A stretch of 64,000 nucleotides of DNA from DATFNI01 sp963787205 (GTDB lineage: Bacteria; Bacteroidota; Rhodothermia; Balneolales; DATFMH01), in NCBI GenBank assembly GCA_963787205.1, contig CAWBCD010000004.1, positions 62,001 through 126,000 of the forward strand. The letters run 5' to 3'. The notes beneath the pieces are model-generated. The model was not told where the DNA came from, searched no databases, and saw only the letters and a program-made list of their open reading frames with translations. This document shows, piece after piece, positions 56,436-64,000 of this stretch. A program made the position numbers and the translations under genes. The first letter of the stretch is position 1; every line of letters starts with the position of its first letter.

Positions 56436-56852
56436 CTATTTGGCTATTCTCTGATCGCGACTCAATATCCAACATCGTGGATTATTCGTAAATCCGATGT
56501 GCCCATAGTAGGTGTTGGCGGCCGGTGCCGCGATCAGTATCAGTTTACACTTGGGTCCCAGTTGTTCCTGTGTCAGCGATTGCAATCTCTTTCCTATGCC
56601 CTTCCCCTGGTAATTTTTGTCAACCGCCAGATCGGAAAGATAACATGCGTAATGGAAATCGGTCATAGAGCGTGCGATGCCGACAAGGGTTTCACCATTC
56701 CAGGCAGTCACCATCAGATTGCTGTTTTTCAACATTCCTTCCATGCAAGCCCGGTCGTCGATCGGGCGACGTTCACCGAGCGTTGATTTGATCAGCAATT
56801 CGACAAATTGCTCATTGGATATTGGATGATTGATTTTATACGTTATTTCCAT
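56436..56852 (-). CDS. GNAT-family N-acetyltransferase
   Basis: 138 aa. Motif A DLAVDKNYQGKGIGKRLQSL (the Q/R-x-x-G-x-G/A acetyl-CoA loop) and AAPAANTYYGHIGFTNNPRC place it in GNAT, close to small YhbS/ElaA-like single-domain members. Substrate unknown. Convergent with tolC; the 9-base gap leaves no room for a separate terminator. Confidence 0.88.
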   Translation of the reverse strand: MEITYKINHPISNEQFVELLIKSTLGERRPIDDRACMEGMLKNSNLMVTAWNGETLVGIARSMTDFHYACYLSDLAVDKNYQGKGIGKRLQSLTQEQLGPKCKLILIAAPAANTYYGHIGFTNNPRCWILSRDQRIAK

Positions 56853-57234
56853 GGTGTATTTGAAGTTAGTGATCCCGGATATAAAACACGCTTATTGACT
56901 TGTCACAAAATAACAGTGACCAATCAGTGAAACTATCCTGATCACAAAAAAACATCTTGCTAAAATCTGCAAGTCATCAAAATGAAGGAATATTTTTAAA
57001 TGCAGTGTTTTTTGTCTGATTTCAAAACTTAATTTTCTATTTTTAGGCGGGTATAAATAGTAGTTGAAACCCTCTTATGCTTTTGTAGAATGGAAGCAGG
57101 GAATTTAGTGACATGAACCTCATTTACAGAATAGCGAATCATTTCACGAACACTCCTTTACTGGTTGATCATACAGTGATAATAATCCGTAAATCTGGGT
57201 CCTGTGGAAAAGTTATAAAAAAGGAGTAGATCCC
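56853..57234. other. Intergenic region upstream of maeB
   Basis: 382 bases between divergent GNAT and maeB. No ORF. A TTG at 57014 and a TATTTTTA block at about 57039 resemble a Bacteroidetes-type promoter. The Shine-Dalgarno AAAGGAG is at about 57220-57226. Confidence 0.4.
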
Positions 57235-59508
57235 ATGAAAATTCGATTAGACGATGTCCTTAAATACCATTCAAGCGGCAGGAAGGGCAAAGTTGAAGTT
57301 GTTGCCACCAAACCATGTGTGACACAAAGAGATCTTTCCCTGGCATATACGCCCGGAGTCGCGGAAATATGCAGGGTGATAGACAAAGATCCGGAGGCCG
57401 CATACGAGTATACCTCAAAAGGGAACCTGGTGGCCGTCCTTTCCAACGGAACAGCTGTTTTGGGACTCGGGAATATCGGGCCACTGGCCGGCAAGCCGGT
57501 CATGGAGGGGAAAGGTGTACTGTTTAAGAGATTTGCTGATATCGACGTCTTCGATATTGAGATCAATGCCAAGACCCCGGAAGAGATTATTGCCGTTGCC
57601 CAGGCACTAGAACCAACATTCGGTGGGATTAACCTGGAAGACATCAAGTCGCCGGATTGCTTCATCGTCGAAAAGGCCTTGAAAGAGAAGATGAATATCC
57701 CCGTATTTCATGACGATCAGCATGGCACCGCCATCATTAGTGCGGCGGCGCTCATTAATGCGGTTGAAGTGGCCGGAAAAGATATTTCAAAGGTATGCAT
57801 TGTCGTTAATGGTGCCGGGGCCGCAGCCATCGCATGTACCAGGCTTTATATCAGTCTTGGAGCCAGTCCTGAGAATGTCATCATGTGCGATTCAACGGGA
57901 GTTATCTATAAAGGACGCACAAAAGGGATGAATTCCTATAAAAAGGAATTTGCCCGGGAAACTGATGCCCGTACCCTGGCTGATGCTTTAAAGGGAGCCG
58001 ACGTTTTCATAGGACTCTCGATTGCTAATGTGGTCTCCAAAGACATGCTTCGTTCCATGGCGGATAACCCGATCGTGTTTGCCATGGCCAATCCCGATCC
58101 AGAGATCGAATATGAAGATGCTGTTGATGCCCGTAAAGATGTCATCATGGCAACAGGCAGAAGCGATTATCCGAATCAGGTCAACAATGTGCTCGGATTT
58201 CCTTTCATCTTCCGGGGAGCACTTGATGTACGGGCAAAAACAATTAATGAGGAGATGAAAGTCGCCGCCGTTAAAGCGCTCGCTACCTTGGCGAAGGAGC
58301 AGGTTCCCGATTCCGTGAGAAAGGCATATGGCGGGATTCAACTGGAATTTGGACGGGAATACATCATCCCCAAACCCTTCGATGCAAGAGTCATTACCAA
58401 AGTCGCCCCGGCTGTGGCCAAGGCGGCAATAGAGACGGGCGTGGCTAGAAAGAAGATTGACGACTGGGATAAGTACGTCTTTCAACTCGAAGAACGGATG
58501 GGTATTACACGGGAGATCGTTCGAACAGCAATCATCAAATCACAACACAGTGGAAAACGCATTGTGTTTCCTGAAGGAGAAGAGTCCAAGATATTGCGTG
58601 CCGCCCAGATTATTGTAGATGAAGATATCGCAAAGCCGGTCCTTCTGGGAAATCATTCGCACATTGAAGAAAAGGCTGCCGAGCTGAAAATCGACCTTAA
58701 CAATATGGAGATTATTGATCCGGCGGAATTTGGAAAACATAGTGAATATATCGAAGCGATGTTTGCCCTGCGCCAGCGTAAAGGCATGACCCGTGCCGAA
58801 GCCGCAAGATACATGAAAAGGCCGAACTACCTGGGTGTTATGATGGTGCATATGAACGATGCAGACGGCATGGTCTCCGGACTCACACAATCCTATTCAA
58901 GCACGATCAAACCGTCTCTACAGGTGATCGGCATGGCCGAAGGCAGAAACAGGGTCGCGGGACTCTACCTTGTTATGACGAAACGCGAGACCTACTTCTT
59001 TGCGGACACGACCGTTAACATAGATCCGAATGCCGACGAACTCGCCGAAATTGCCGTGATGACGGCCGAAGTCGTCAGACGCTTCAACCTGGAACCCCGT
59101 ATCGCGATGCTCTCATTCAGTAATTTCGGAGACACCCGGCTGCCACAATCATCTAAGGTTCAGGAGGCGGTCAAAATTGCTCGTAAACTTGATCCCGATT
59201 TGATTATCGACGGCGAGGTCCAGGCTGACGTCGCACTTTCGCCGGACATGCTTGAAGATGTTTATCCGTTTTCATCCCTTAAAAATGGGGTAAATACTCT
59301 CATCTTCCCGGATCTAAACTCCGGAAACATTGCTTACAAGCTAATGAAGAAAATTGGAGATGCCTCCCTGCTCGGCCCCATCCTGATGGGAATGAAGAAA
59401 CCGGTTCATGTTCTTCAGCAGGGTTGCGATGTGGACGCCATCGTCAACATGGCTGCGGTATGTGCCGTCGAGGCTATCGACCGGGAGAAGAATGGGAAAA
59501 CCAGTTAA
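57235..59508 (+). CDS. maeB: NADP-dependent malic enzyme with phosphotransacetylase domain
   Basis: 757 aa. N-terminal malic domain (SLAYTPGVAEICRVID; FKRFADIDVFDIEINAK; metal-binding VFHDDQHGTAIISAAAL), Rossmann domain (VVNGAGAAAIACTRLY), then a C-terminal PTA-like domain from about 430 (KRIVFPEGEESKILRAAQII; MVHMNDADGMVSG). It decarboxylates malate to pyruvate in the cytoplasm; the PTA domain in this family acts in acetyl-CoA regulation rather than catalysis. Strong Shine-Dalgarno. Supplies pyruvate and NADPH, linking to the PDH set 50 kb away only in metabolism. Confidence 0.96.
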   Translation: MKIRLDDVLKYHSSGRKGKVEVVATKPCVTQRDLSLAYTPGVAEICRVIDKDPEAAYEYTSKGNLVAVLSNGTAVLGLGNIGPLAGKPVMEGKGVLFKRFADIDVFDIEINAKTPEEIIAVAQALEPTFGGINLEDIKSPDCFIVEKALKEKMNIPVFHDDQHGTAIISAAALINAVEVAGKDISKVCIVVNGAGAAAIACTRLYISLGASPENVIMCDSTGVIYKGRTKGMNSYKKEFARETDARTLADALKGADVFIGLSIANVVSKDMLRSMADNPIVFAMANPDPEIEYEDAVDARKDVIMATGRSDYPNQVNNVLGFPFIFRGALDVRAKTINEEMKVAAVKALATLAKEQVPDSVRKAYGGIQLEFGREYIIPKPFDARVITKVAPAVAKAAIETGVARKKIDDWDKYVFQLEERMGITREIVRTAIIKSQHSGKRIVFPEGEESKILRAAQIIVDEDIAKPVLLGNHSHIEEKAAELKIDLNNMEIIDPAEFGKHSEYIEAMFALRQRKGMTRAEAARYMKRPNYLGVMMVHMNDADGMVSGLTQSYSSTIKPSLQVIGMAEGRNRVAGLYLVMTKRETYFFADTTVNIDPNADELAEIAVMTAEVVRRFNLEPRIAMLSFSNFGDTRLPQSSKVQEAVKIARKLDPDLIIDGEVQADVALSPDMLEDVYPFSSLKNGVNTLIFPDLNSGNIAYKLMKKIGDASLLGPILMGMKKPVHVLQQGCDVDAIVNMAAVCAVEAIDREKNGKTS

Positions 59509-59560
59509 TCGCTCTCATGTGACATCATCAAAGAATCGAACGCGGACAAAAATTAATACT

Positions 59561-59600
59561 AGCCCCTCTCCATTAGTATATGGAGAGGGGTTGGGGTTAG
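59561..59600. repeat. Hairpin repeat, copy 1
   Basis: AGCCCCTCTCCAT pairs with ATGGAGAGGGG (11-bp perfect stem, 6-base loop), then TTGGGGTTAG. It lies 52 bases after the maeB stop and may act as terminator, but a degenerate copy occurs at 59865. Elements of this CCCCTCTCC type are common dispersed repeats in many bacteria. Confidence 0.75.
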
Positions 59601-59864
59601 GTCCAGTTTGATTTGCGATGAACCGATGGACCGATTTTTGATCTGCGATTTTTACCATATGCCATACTTCATAAATCGATCTTTCGGTCCATCGATCTAT
59701 CGTAGATCCCATAGCCTCGTGACAACGGCTCCTGTCTTGTCACGCCCATTGTCCTGATGGAATCCCTGTGTAATTTGTCACTTGGATTTTCTGGAAGGCA
59801 ATAGACGCAACGGGGCTGATTCCACGCTGCGAGGAAGCGAGAATTCAAAAGGACCATGCAAGAT

Positions 59865-59908
59865 AGCCCCTCTCCATTCCTATATGAAGAGGTGTTTGGG
59901 CGAGGTAG
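59865..59908. repeat. Hairpin repeat, copy 2 (degenerate)
   Basis: Begins with the same AGCCCCTCTCCATT and continues with TATATGAAGAGG; the right arm has mutated so the stem is imperfect. The segment between the copies (59601-59864) holds a GTGACAA/TTGTCAC hairpin and no gene. Confidence 0.7.
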
Positions 59909-59917
59909 GGATCCACC

Positions 59918-60298
59918 TCATGCGTCAGTCTGACAACCAATCTCCCAATGATGACCAAAAGGATCGATCATACGTCCAATTCTCCAGCCATGCTCTTCTG
60001 CTACATCATATACTTTTGTAGCACCCGCGGCCAGCGCACTTTCAAAAACCGTATCGGGATCCTTTACAGTCAGGATTAGCCTTATAAAACTGTCAAGAGG
60101 CGGCTTCGCCTTGGGATCATCACTCAACCAGAATTCGGCACCATTGACCGATAACCTCGATACCACTGTGTCATCCGGACCATCCAGGTGGTACACTTCA
60201 TTTGCTCCAAATGCATCCTTATAAAACTCAATCGCTTTCTTCCCGCTTCCAACTGAAAGCCACGGGGCGATTGTACAAGTAAATGATTTCTGATCCAT
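59918..60298 (-). CDS. VOC-family (PhnB/glyoxalase-like) protein
   Basis: 126 aa. IAPWLSVGSGKKAIEFYKDA opens the fold, with two beta-alpha-beta-beta-beta modules and DPFGHHWEIG at the end, as in PhnB-like VOC proteins. Metal-ligand His/Glu are partly present (the HHWE region), but activity cannot be predicted. It follows the RidA gene by 65 bases on the same strand. Confidence 0.88.
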   Translation of the reverse strand: MDQKSFTCTIAPWLSVGSGKKAIEFYKDAFGANEVYHLDGPDDTVVSRLSVNGAEFWLSDDPKAKPPLDSFIRLILTVKDPDTVFESALAAGATKVYDVAEEHGWRIGRMIDPFGHHWEIGCQTDA

Positions 60299-60363
60299 AT
60301 CTGTCCTTTCTCCTTTTGTGATATCGGTTTGATTTAAATTTGAGCCAGCCTGTGTAACCTTCC

Positions 60364-60750
60364 CTACGCCTGCGGCTTATAGGCAATGGCATCAATCTCT
60401 ACAGCAGCGCCCATTGCCAGTTCCGCTCGGCCTACAGTGATGCGTGCCGGCGGATCATCGCCCACGACCCCGATATAGGCCTCATTCATTTCTGAGAAAG
60501 CCTGGATATCGGCCAGGAAAACATCCACCTTTATGAGATCGGACAGCGAAGCACCGCATTCCTCGAGGATGATCCCAATATTCTTCATTGCCTGGTCGGT
60601 TTCCGGTCCTGTACCGCCCTCAACAAGATCTCTGGAACCTGGTTCGGTACCCAATGTTCCCGATACATAGATAAAATCTCCGGCAACCACCGCATGACAG
60701 AACGCCGGAATACGAGTGAGGCCGGGTGCATTAACTTTCTTTGCTTTCAT
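60364..60750 (-). CDS. RidA-family enamine/imine deaminase
   Basis: 128 aa. GDFIYVSGTLGTEPGSRDLV, ETDQAMKNIGIILEECGASL and PPARITVGRAELAMGAAVEI; the Arg in PPARIT matches the catalytic Arg105 of RidA, and the GAAVEIDAIA end is typical. It would hydrolyse reactive enamines/imines from PLP enzymes. Part of a run of small minus-strand genes with the VOC and methyltransferase genes. Confidence 0.9.
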   Translation of the reverse strand: MKAKKVNAPGLTRIPAFCHAVVAGDFIYVSGTLGTEPGSRDLVEGGTGPETDQAMKNIGIILEECGASLSDLIKVDVFLADIQAFSEMNEAYIGVVGDDPPARITVGRAELAMGAAVEIDAIAYKPQA

Positions 60751-60845
60751 AAATACTTCCCTGTTAATCAGGCTGTTTTATACTTTTGCCTTTTTAAAGT
60801 AATCGAAAGCAGCGCATGCATCAACAGAAAATCAAGCCGCCGCAA

Positions 60846-61508
60846 TCAACGATCAACAGCAACCTTCTTCACGCCGACCAACAACGCCAATTCCCTCCAT
60901 TTCCAGTAGCAGTCGACATCACCATACCCGATTTCCTGAAGCCAGTGAATCTGCTCTTCAACACTGACACACTGATTCGACGGATCTTCTACTTTTATGG
61001 ATGATCCCAGCGCCTCGTAAAAATCGTCATGAAGTTTCTGTGTCGGAGAAGTCACATGCTCCAGGTTGCAAAAGATCCCGTCCGGCTGAAGCATGTGGTA
61101 GACTTCCTCGTAGAGTCCGTACTTGCGCTTGTCATTGAGATGATGAATAGCGAAGCTCGATAAAACAACATCGAAGGCACCCAGTTCCGGGAGCGGGTCG
61201 TTTAGATTATGTTCTACGATGGAAACCGTATCATCATTTGCAAAGCGGGAACGGGCGGCATCCAGCATCGTCTCTGAAAAATCCAGAGCTATCCCCTGGC
61301 TTTTCGGCAAGGCAAGTTTCGCCAATGCGAGCAGTCGACCGTCCCCACAACCGAGATCGAGGATACGGCCGGCCTCTTCCGGCAGAAGTTCCAGAATTAC
61401 CGCCTCACCTTCCGTGCGATGTGGAATTTTATCGGCCCCTGCTAAATAAGCCAATGCATGTTCCGGCGTGGCGTACTCGTTTAAGTTTGAGGTGGGTTTC
61501 TCAGCCAT
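60846..61508 (-). CDS. SAM-dependent methyltransferase
   Basis: 220 aa. Motif I ILDLGCGDGRLLALA near 51-65, acidic loop VLSSFAIHHLNDKRK and MLQPDGIFCNLEHV are the class I methyltransferase core. Substrate unknown. It precedes RidA by 95 bases. Confidence 0.88.
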   Translation of the reverse strand: MAEKPTSNLNEYATPEHALAYLAGADKIPHRTEGEAVILELLPEEAGRILDLGCGDGRLLALAKLALPKSQGIALDFSETMLDAARSRFANDDTVSIVEHNLNDPLPELGAFDVVLSSFAIHHLNDKRKYGLYEEVYHMLQPDGIFCNLEHVTSPTQKLHDDFYEALGSSIKVEDPSNQCVSVEEQIHWLQEIGYGDVDCYWKWRELALLVGVKKVAVDR

Positions 61509-62217
61509 TTTTGTTTATGCATGAAAATCTGGTTCCATGGCAATATAAACAACCTGAATATAATTCTGTGAACTGGAAAGGATTTATAGGGTATGTCAAC
61601 ACTGCAGTTCACTTTAATTCCAATCCGGGATTGATGAGACGCTGGCAACACCCATCTTAGTCCTCCATCAAAGGAGGAGATCAACAGCAACAACTGATTC
61701 CAAACGCCAAAATGTCAATCTGTGGCTCAATCCATAATGTTAAACCGGCGAATTATCCATATGGGAATGACGATCGTTACGTGCCAGAATAGAAAGTGTT
61801 TTCGGTCTGCTGCAAAACACGAAGATCCATATTTTCACAAATAATGGATTATTTATAGGCTTGTATAGCTTTTTTACTACTAGAAACGGATGAGGGGAGA
61901 TTTATCTAAACAGGCTGTTACTTTTTTCCCGTACAAGTCCGGCAACAACATATCTTCTTGATCTATCGAACAAATACCGTCGGCAATTTCCTAAATCGAA
62001 ACATACCATTACAGCTTGTATTTCCAGTGGGAGCCGTAAAGGCTGCGTCGTCTTATGATTTGAGACAACTATCTGTTTTTACACATTGCACTCCGTGGCT
62101 CCACAGGACGACAAATTTTCAATCTGCCAGGTTCCGGAACGAAGAATTCGATTTTTTGTTAATCCAACTGACTTTCATAATTGGAACTTCAAAACATCAA
62201 ACAACGGAATATTATTA
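61509..62217. other. Intergenic region, divergent
   Basis: 709 bases between divergent methyltransferase and aldo/keto reductase genes. Short open frames exist on both strands but have no family features, Shine-Dalgarno or codon pattern. A small TCCTCC/GGAGGA hairpin lies at about 61662-61679. It may include decayed sequence. Confidence 0.45.
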
Positions 62218-63306
62218 ATGAATTACCGAAAACTTGGAAATAGTGGATTGATTGTGAGTGAAGTGGGTCTTGGCACTATGCAATTCGGCAAGGCCATGCA
62301 GATGGGAGGTCTTGATCAAAAAGCGACTACCGCGATGGTTAATTTTGCAATGGACCATGGCATCAACTATATCGATACTGCTGATGTATACAGCCTTGGG
62401 GAAAGCGAAACCCTGCTGGGCAATGCGCTTAAGGGAATTCGTGATGAGATTGTACTATCAACCAAGTTTCGCCTGCCGATGGATGACAACATCAACCACA
62501 GCGGAGCTACACGTGTTAACATCATGCGCGAGGTCGAAACAAGTCTGCGCCGTTTGCAAACCGATTATATCGATCTCTACCAGGTTCACAGTTGGGACCC
62601 TTACACCCCGCTCGAAGAAACATTGCGGGCTTTTGACGATCTTGTGCGCCAGGGAAAGGTCAGATACATTGGACTCAGCAACTACATGTCCTGGCAGGCA
62701 GCTACGGCACTTGGAATGCAGGAACGTCTGGGACTCGAGAAGTATATTACGGCACAGATGTATTACAGTCTCGTCGGCCGGGGTCTGGAGCACGAGTTTA
62801 TGTCGTTTGCGAAATATCACAACATCGGCATCATTGTGTGGAGTCCTCTGGCAGGAGGTTTTCTGTCCGGCAAATACGATCGTGGCAATCCGCCGCCCAA
62901 AGGAAGCCGTTTTGCCGAGGCTGGCCAGTTCGTACCGTTTGATACCAACAAGGGATTCGAAATTGTGGAAATATTGAAGAAAGTGGCCTCGCGTCATGAC
63001 GTTAGTCCGGCAAGAACTGCACTGGCATGGACCTTGTCCCGCGAAAACATCAGCAGCGTGCTGATTGCGGCACGTAGTCATGAGCATCTGGAAGATAACA
63101 TCAAAGCAGTGGATCTTAAGCTGACACCGGAGGAGATCAGCGAACTCGACAACGTGTCGGATCCGGGTATTCCCTATCCTCGCTGGATGGTAATTCAGCA
63201 GAGCATGGCCGAGGATCCACGGGCTAAGACGCTGGAGCCGGAGCTGTTCAAAGATGGCGGTCCCTGGGAGGATCTTCGTTTCAAGAAAATGCCTCTGGAA
63301 GGTTGA
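62218..63306 (+). CDS. Aldo/keto reductase
   Basis: 362 aa from the ATG at 62218, where similarity starts with MNYRKLGNSGLIVSEVGLGT; the frame is open to 62086. Catalytic set Asp-Tyr-Lys-His is seen in YIDTADVYSLGESE, STKFRLP and YQVHSWDPY, and the NADPH end in SVLIAARSHEHLEDN. The YajO/PdxI-like group reduces carbonyls with NADPH. The exact substrate is not readable. Confidence 0.93.
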   Translation: MNYRKLGNSGLIVSEVGLGTMQFGKAMQMGGLDQKATTAMVNFAMDHGINYIDTADVYSLGESETLLGNALKGIRDEIVLSTKFRLPMDDNINHSGATRVNIMREVETSLRRLQTDYIDLYQVHSWDPYTPLEETLRAFDDLVRQGKVRYIGLSNYMSWQAATALGMQERLGLEKYITAQMYYSLVGRGLEHEFMSFAKYHNIGIIVWSPLAGGFLSGKYDRGNPPPKGSRFAEAGQFVPFDTNKGFEIVEILKKVASRHDVSPARTALAWTLSRENISSVLIAARSHEHLEDNIKAVDLKLTPEEISELDNVSDPGIPYPRWMVIQQSMAEDPRAKTLEPELFKDGGPWEDLRFKKMPLEG

Positions 63307-63346
63307 GAAGCAATATTGCTTCAACAGTAATTCTCTTTTCATCAAT

Positions 63347-63378
63347 CGCCATCTCCGATTTGTGGGATGGCGTTTTTT
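63347..63378 (+). terminator. Rho-independent terminator
   Basis: CGCCATC/GATGGCG stem with a 12-base loop followed by six T, 41 bases after the aldo/keto reductase stop. Confidence 0.85.
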
Positions 63379-63445
63379 ATCACGCAGCTACACCCCTTCT
63401 TGTGAAAACCAAGAGGCTCCTACTTCGCGATGGAGATAATAGATG

Positions 63446-63837
63446 TCATCGTGCATATTTACGATAAATAAAGGTTATCAGCATGGCCAATAAAAGCGAG
63501 GTACAAAGGCTATTGCCCGAAAGGCAGCCACCGGTTTCAGAAAAGCTTCCGGTTTCAGCAATGTCGTAATGATCGGATCTATCTTTGCCAGCACATAACC
63601 GGAAAAGAATACGGTTACTCCTTTTACAATGGTAGAAAATTGCTCCTTCTCTTCCCTGCCATATGGAGAGGCGAGCATCCCGATAATCCATCCTATCGCC
63701 ACTCCTCCGATCATGACTGATATGTGAAGAATAAAATCTGTTTTATCCGGAGCAACGGCACTTGAACTGGCACAAAATAGGAGAATGGCAAAAAGTGAAA
63801 TGATAAATCCCGTGCTTCCCTGGAGCTTATAATTCAT
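63446..63837 (-). pseudogene. Small membrane protein, frame-disrupted
   Basis: Starts at the ATG at 63837, which has an excellent AGGAGGTGA Shine-Dalgarno 7 bases upstream. The frame gives two membrane segments (GFIISLFAILLFCASSSAVA; HISVMIGGVAIGWIIGMLAS) and a soluble stretch, then stops at 63478 as ...FVPRFYWPC. The next frame continues with LCTSLLLAMLITFIYRKYAR, a clear third membrane segment with a basic end, to a TGA at 63446. A one-base indel near 63515 would join them. Family not recognised. Confidence 0.65.
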
Positions 63838-63851
63838 TTGATCGTCACCTC

Positions 63852-64000
63852 CTATTTCCAAAGACCCCATATAAAGATAAATACTACAGATGCCGTGCAG
63901 GCGATGCAGGCGACTCCACCACTTCCCCTGCCAGGATCGATACGTTTGTATCAACATCCCCGCCGTAAATAACAGTCCGAGCCAAGGTAACCCAAAAATC
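63852..64000 (-). pseudogene. C-terminus of a membrane protein, frame-disrupted and cut by window edge
   Basis: One minus frame reads GLPWLGLLFTAGMLIQTYRS and WQGKWWSRLHRLH from the edge; another frame then gives CTASVVFIFIWGLWK and stops at TAG 63852-63854, which overlaps the Shine-Dalgarno of the next gene. Joining them needs an indel near 63900. A WWSR-LH-then-hydrophobic tail is seen in some membrane-tailed serine hydrolases (beta-lactamase family), but this is a guess. Confidence 0.4.

Noticed and set aside
59782..60021. Small plus-strand open frame near the CCCCTCTCC repeat
   Set aside because: Overlaps the repeat and the antisense of the VOC gene; no family features.
61219..61660. Plus-strand open frames over the methyltransferase gene
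   Set aside because: They are antisense shadows of a clear class I methyltransferase and have no family features.
62458..63345. Long minus-strand open frame (295 codons) over the aldo/keto reductase
   Set aside because: Antisense to a well-conserved gene; no motifs or Shine-Dalgarno.
1..64000. tRNA, rRNA, riboswitch or transposase genes
   Set aside because: No T-loop/anticodon patterns, rRNA segments, known riboswitch cores or transposase motifs were recognised by eye; a covariance search could still find short RNAs.

Overview
The window is 64 kb of bacterial chromosome (mid-range GC, AT-rich spacers, several starts preceded by GAGGG- or AGGAG-type Shine-Dalgarno sequences). Gene content (DUF5916 outer-membrane protein, secreted and lipoprotein glycoside hydrolases, GMC oxidoreductase with a gluconate-dehydrogenase subunit-3 partner, S10 carboxypeptidase, MaeB-type malic enzyme) points to the FCB group, most like Balneolota/Rhodothermota or another Bacteroidota relative. 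This placement is an inference from gene types, not from a marker gene. No rRNA, tRNA, CRISPR array, transposase or phage gene was seen.

Left part (1-16.6 kb). On the minus strand a three-gene amidoligase cluster (C39-like peptidase, RLAN/ATP-grasp ligase, GCS2-type carboxylate-amine ligase cut by the window edge) is followed by a pyruvate dehydrogenase set (pdhA-pdhB-pdhC, no E3) and alaS. A plus-strand pair (PLP class V enzyme and YihY membrane protein), a plant-type ferredoxin-NADP reductase, an S10 peptidase and an AspH-like hydroxylase complete it.

Centre (16.6-50.3 kb). This is a very dense carbohydrate-degradation island: GH105, DUF4861, GH95, GH3, GH10, GH31, GH30, GH5, GH3, a decayed second GH30, Calx-beta-GH16, GH3, GH20, DUF5916 protein, GH3, GH42, then a GMC oxidoreductase with its small subunit. 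Nearly all products carry a signal peptide or lipobox. There is no SusC/SusD pair, sugar transporter, sulfatase or regulator gene. The enzyme mix (beta-glucan, xylan/xyloglucan-type side chains, fucose, beta-galactoside, GlcNAc, unsaturated uronide) suggests attack on mixed plant, algal or fungal wall material. A LacI-type palindrome before the DUF4861 gene and another palindrome between divergent GH3 and GH20 genes are the best regulatory candidates.

Right part (50.3-64 kb). A broken nitroreductase gene, a MarR regulator divergent from a four-gene DevBCA-type ABC exporter with TolC-like channel, a GNAT acetyltransferase, malic enzyme MaeB, small metabolic genes (VOC, RidA, methyltransferase), an aldo/keto reductase, and two frame-disrupted membrane-protein genes at the edge. 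Recurrent non-coding elements include degenerate heptad repeats (4.3 and 48.5 kb), hairpin repeats (28.6-28.8 and 59.6-59.9 kb) and minisatellites (50.5 kb).
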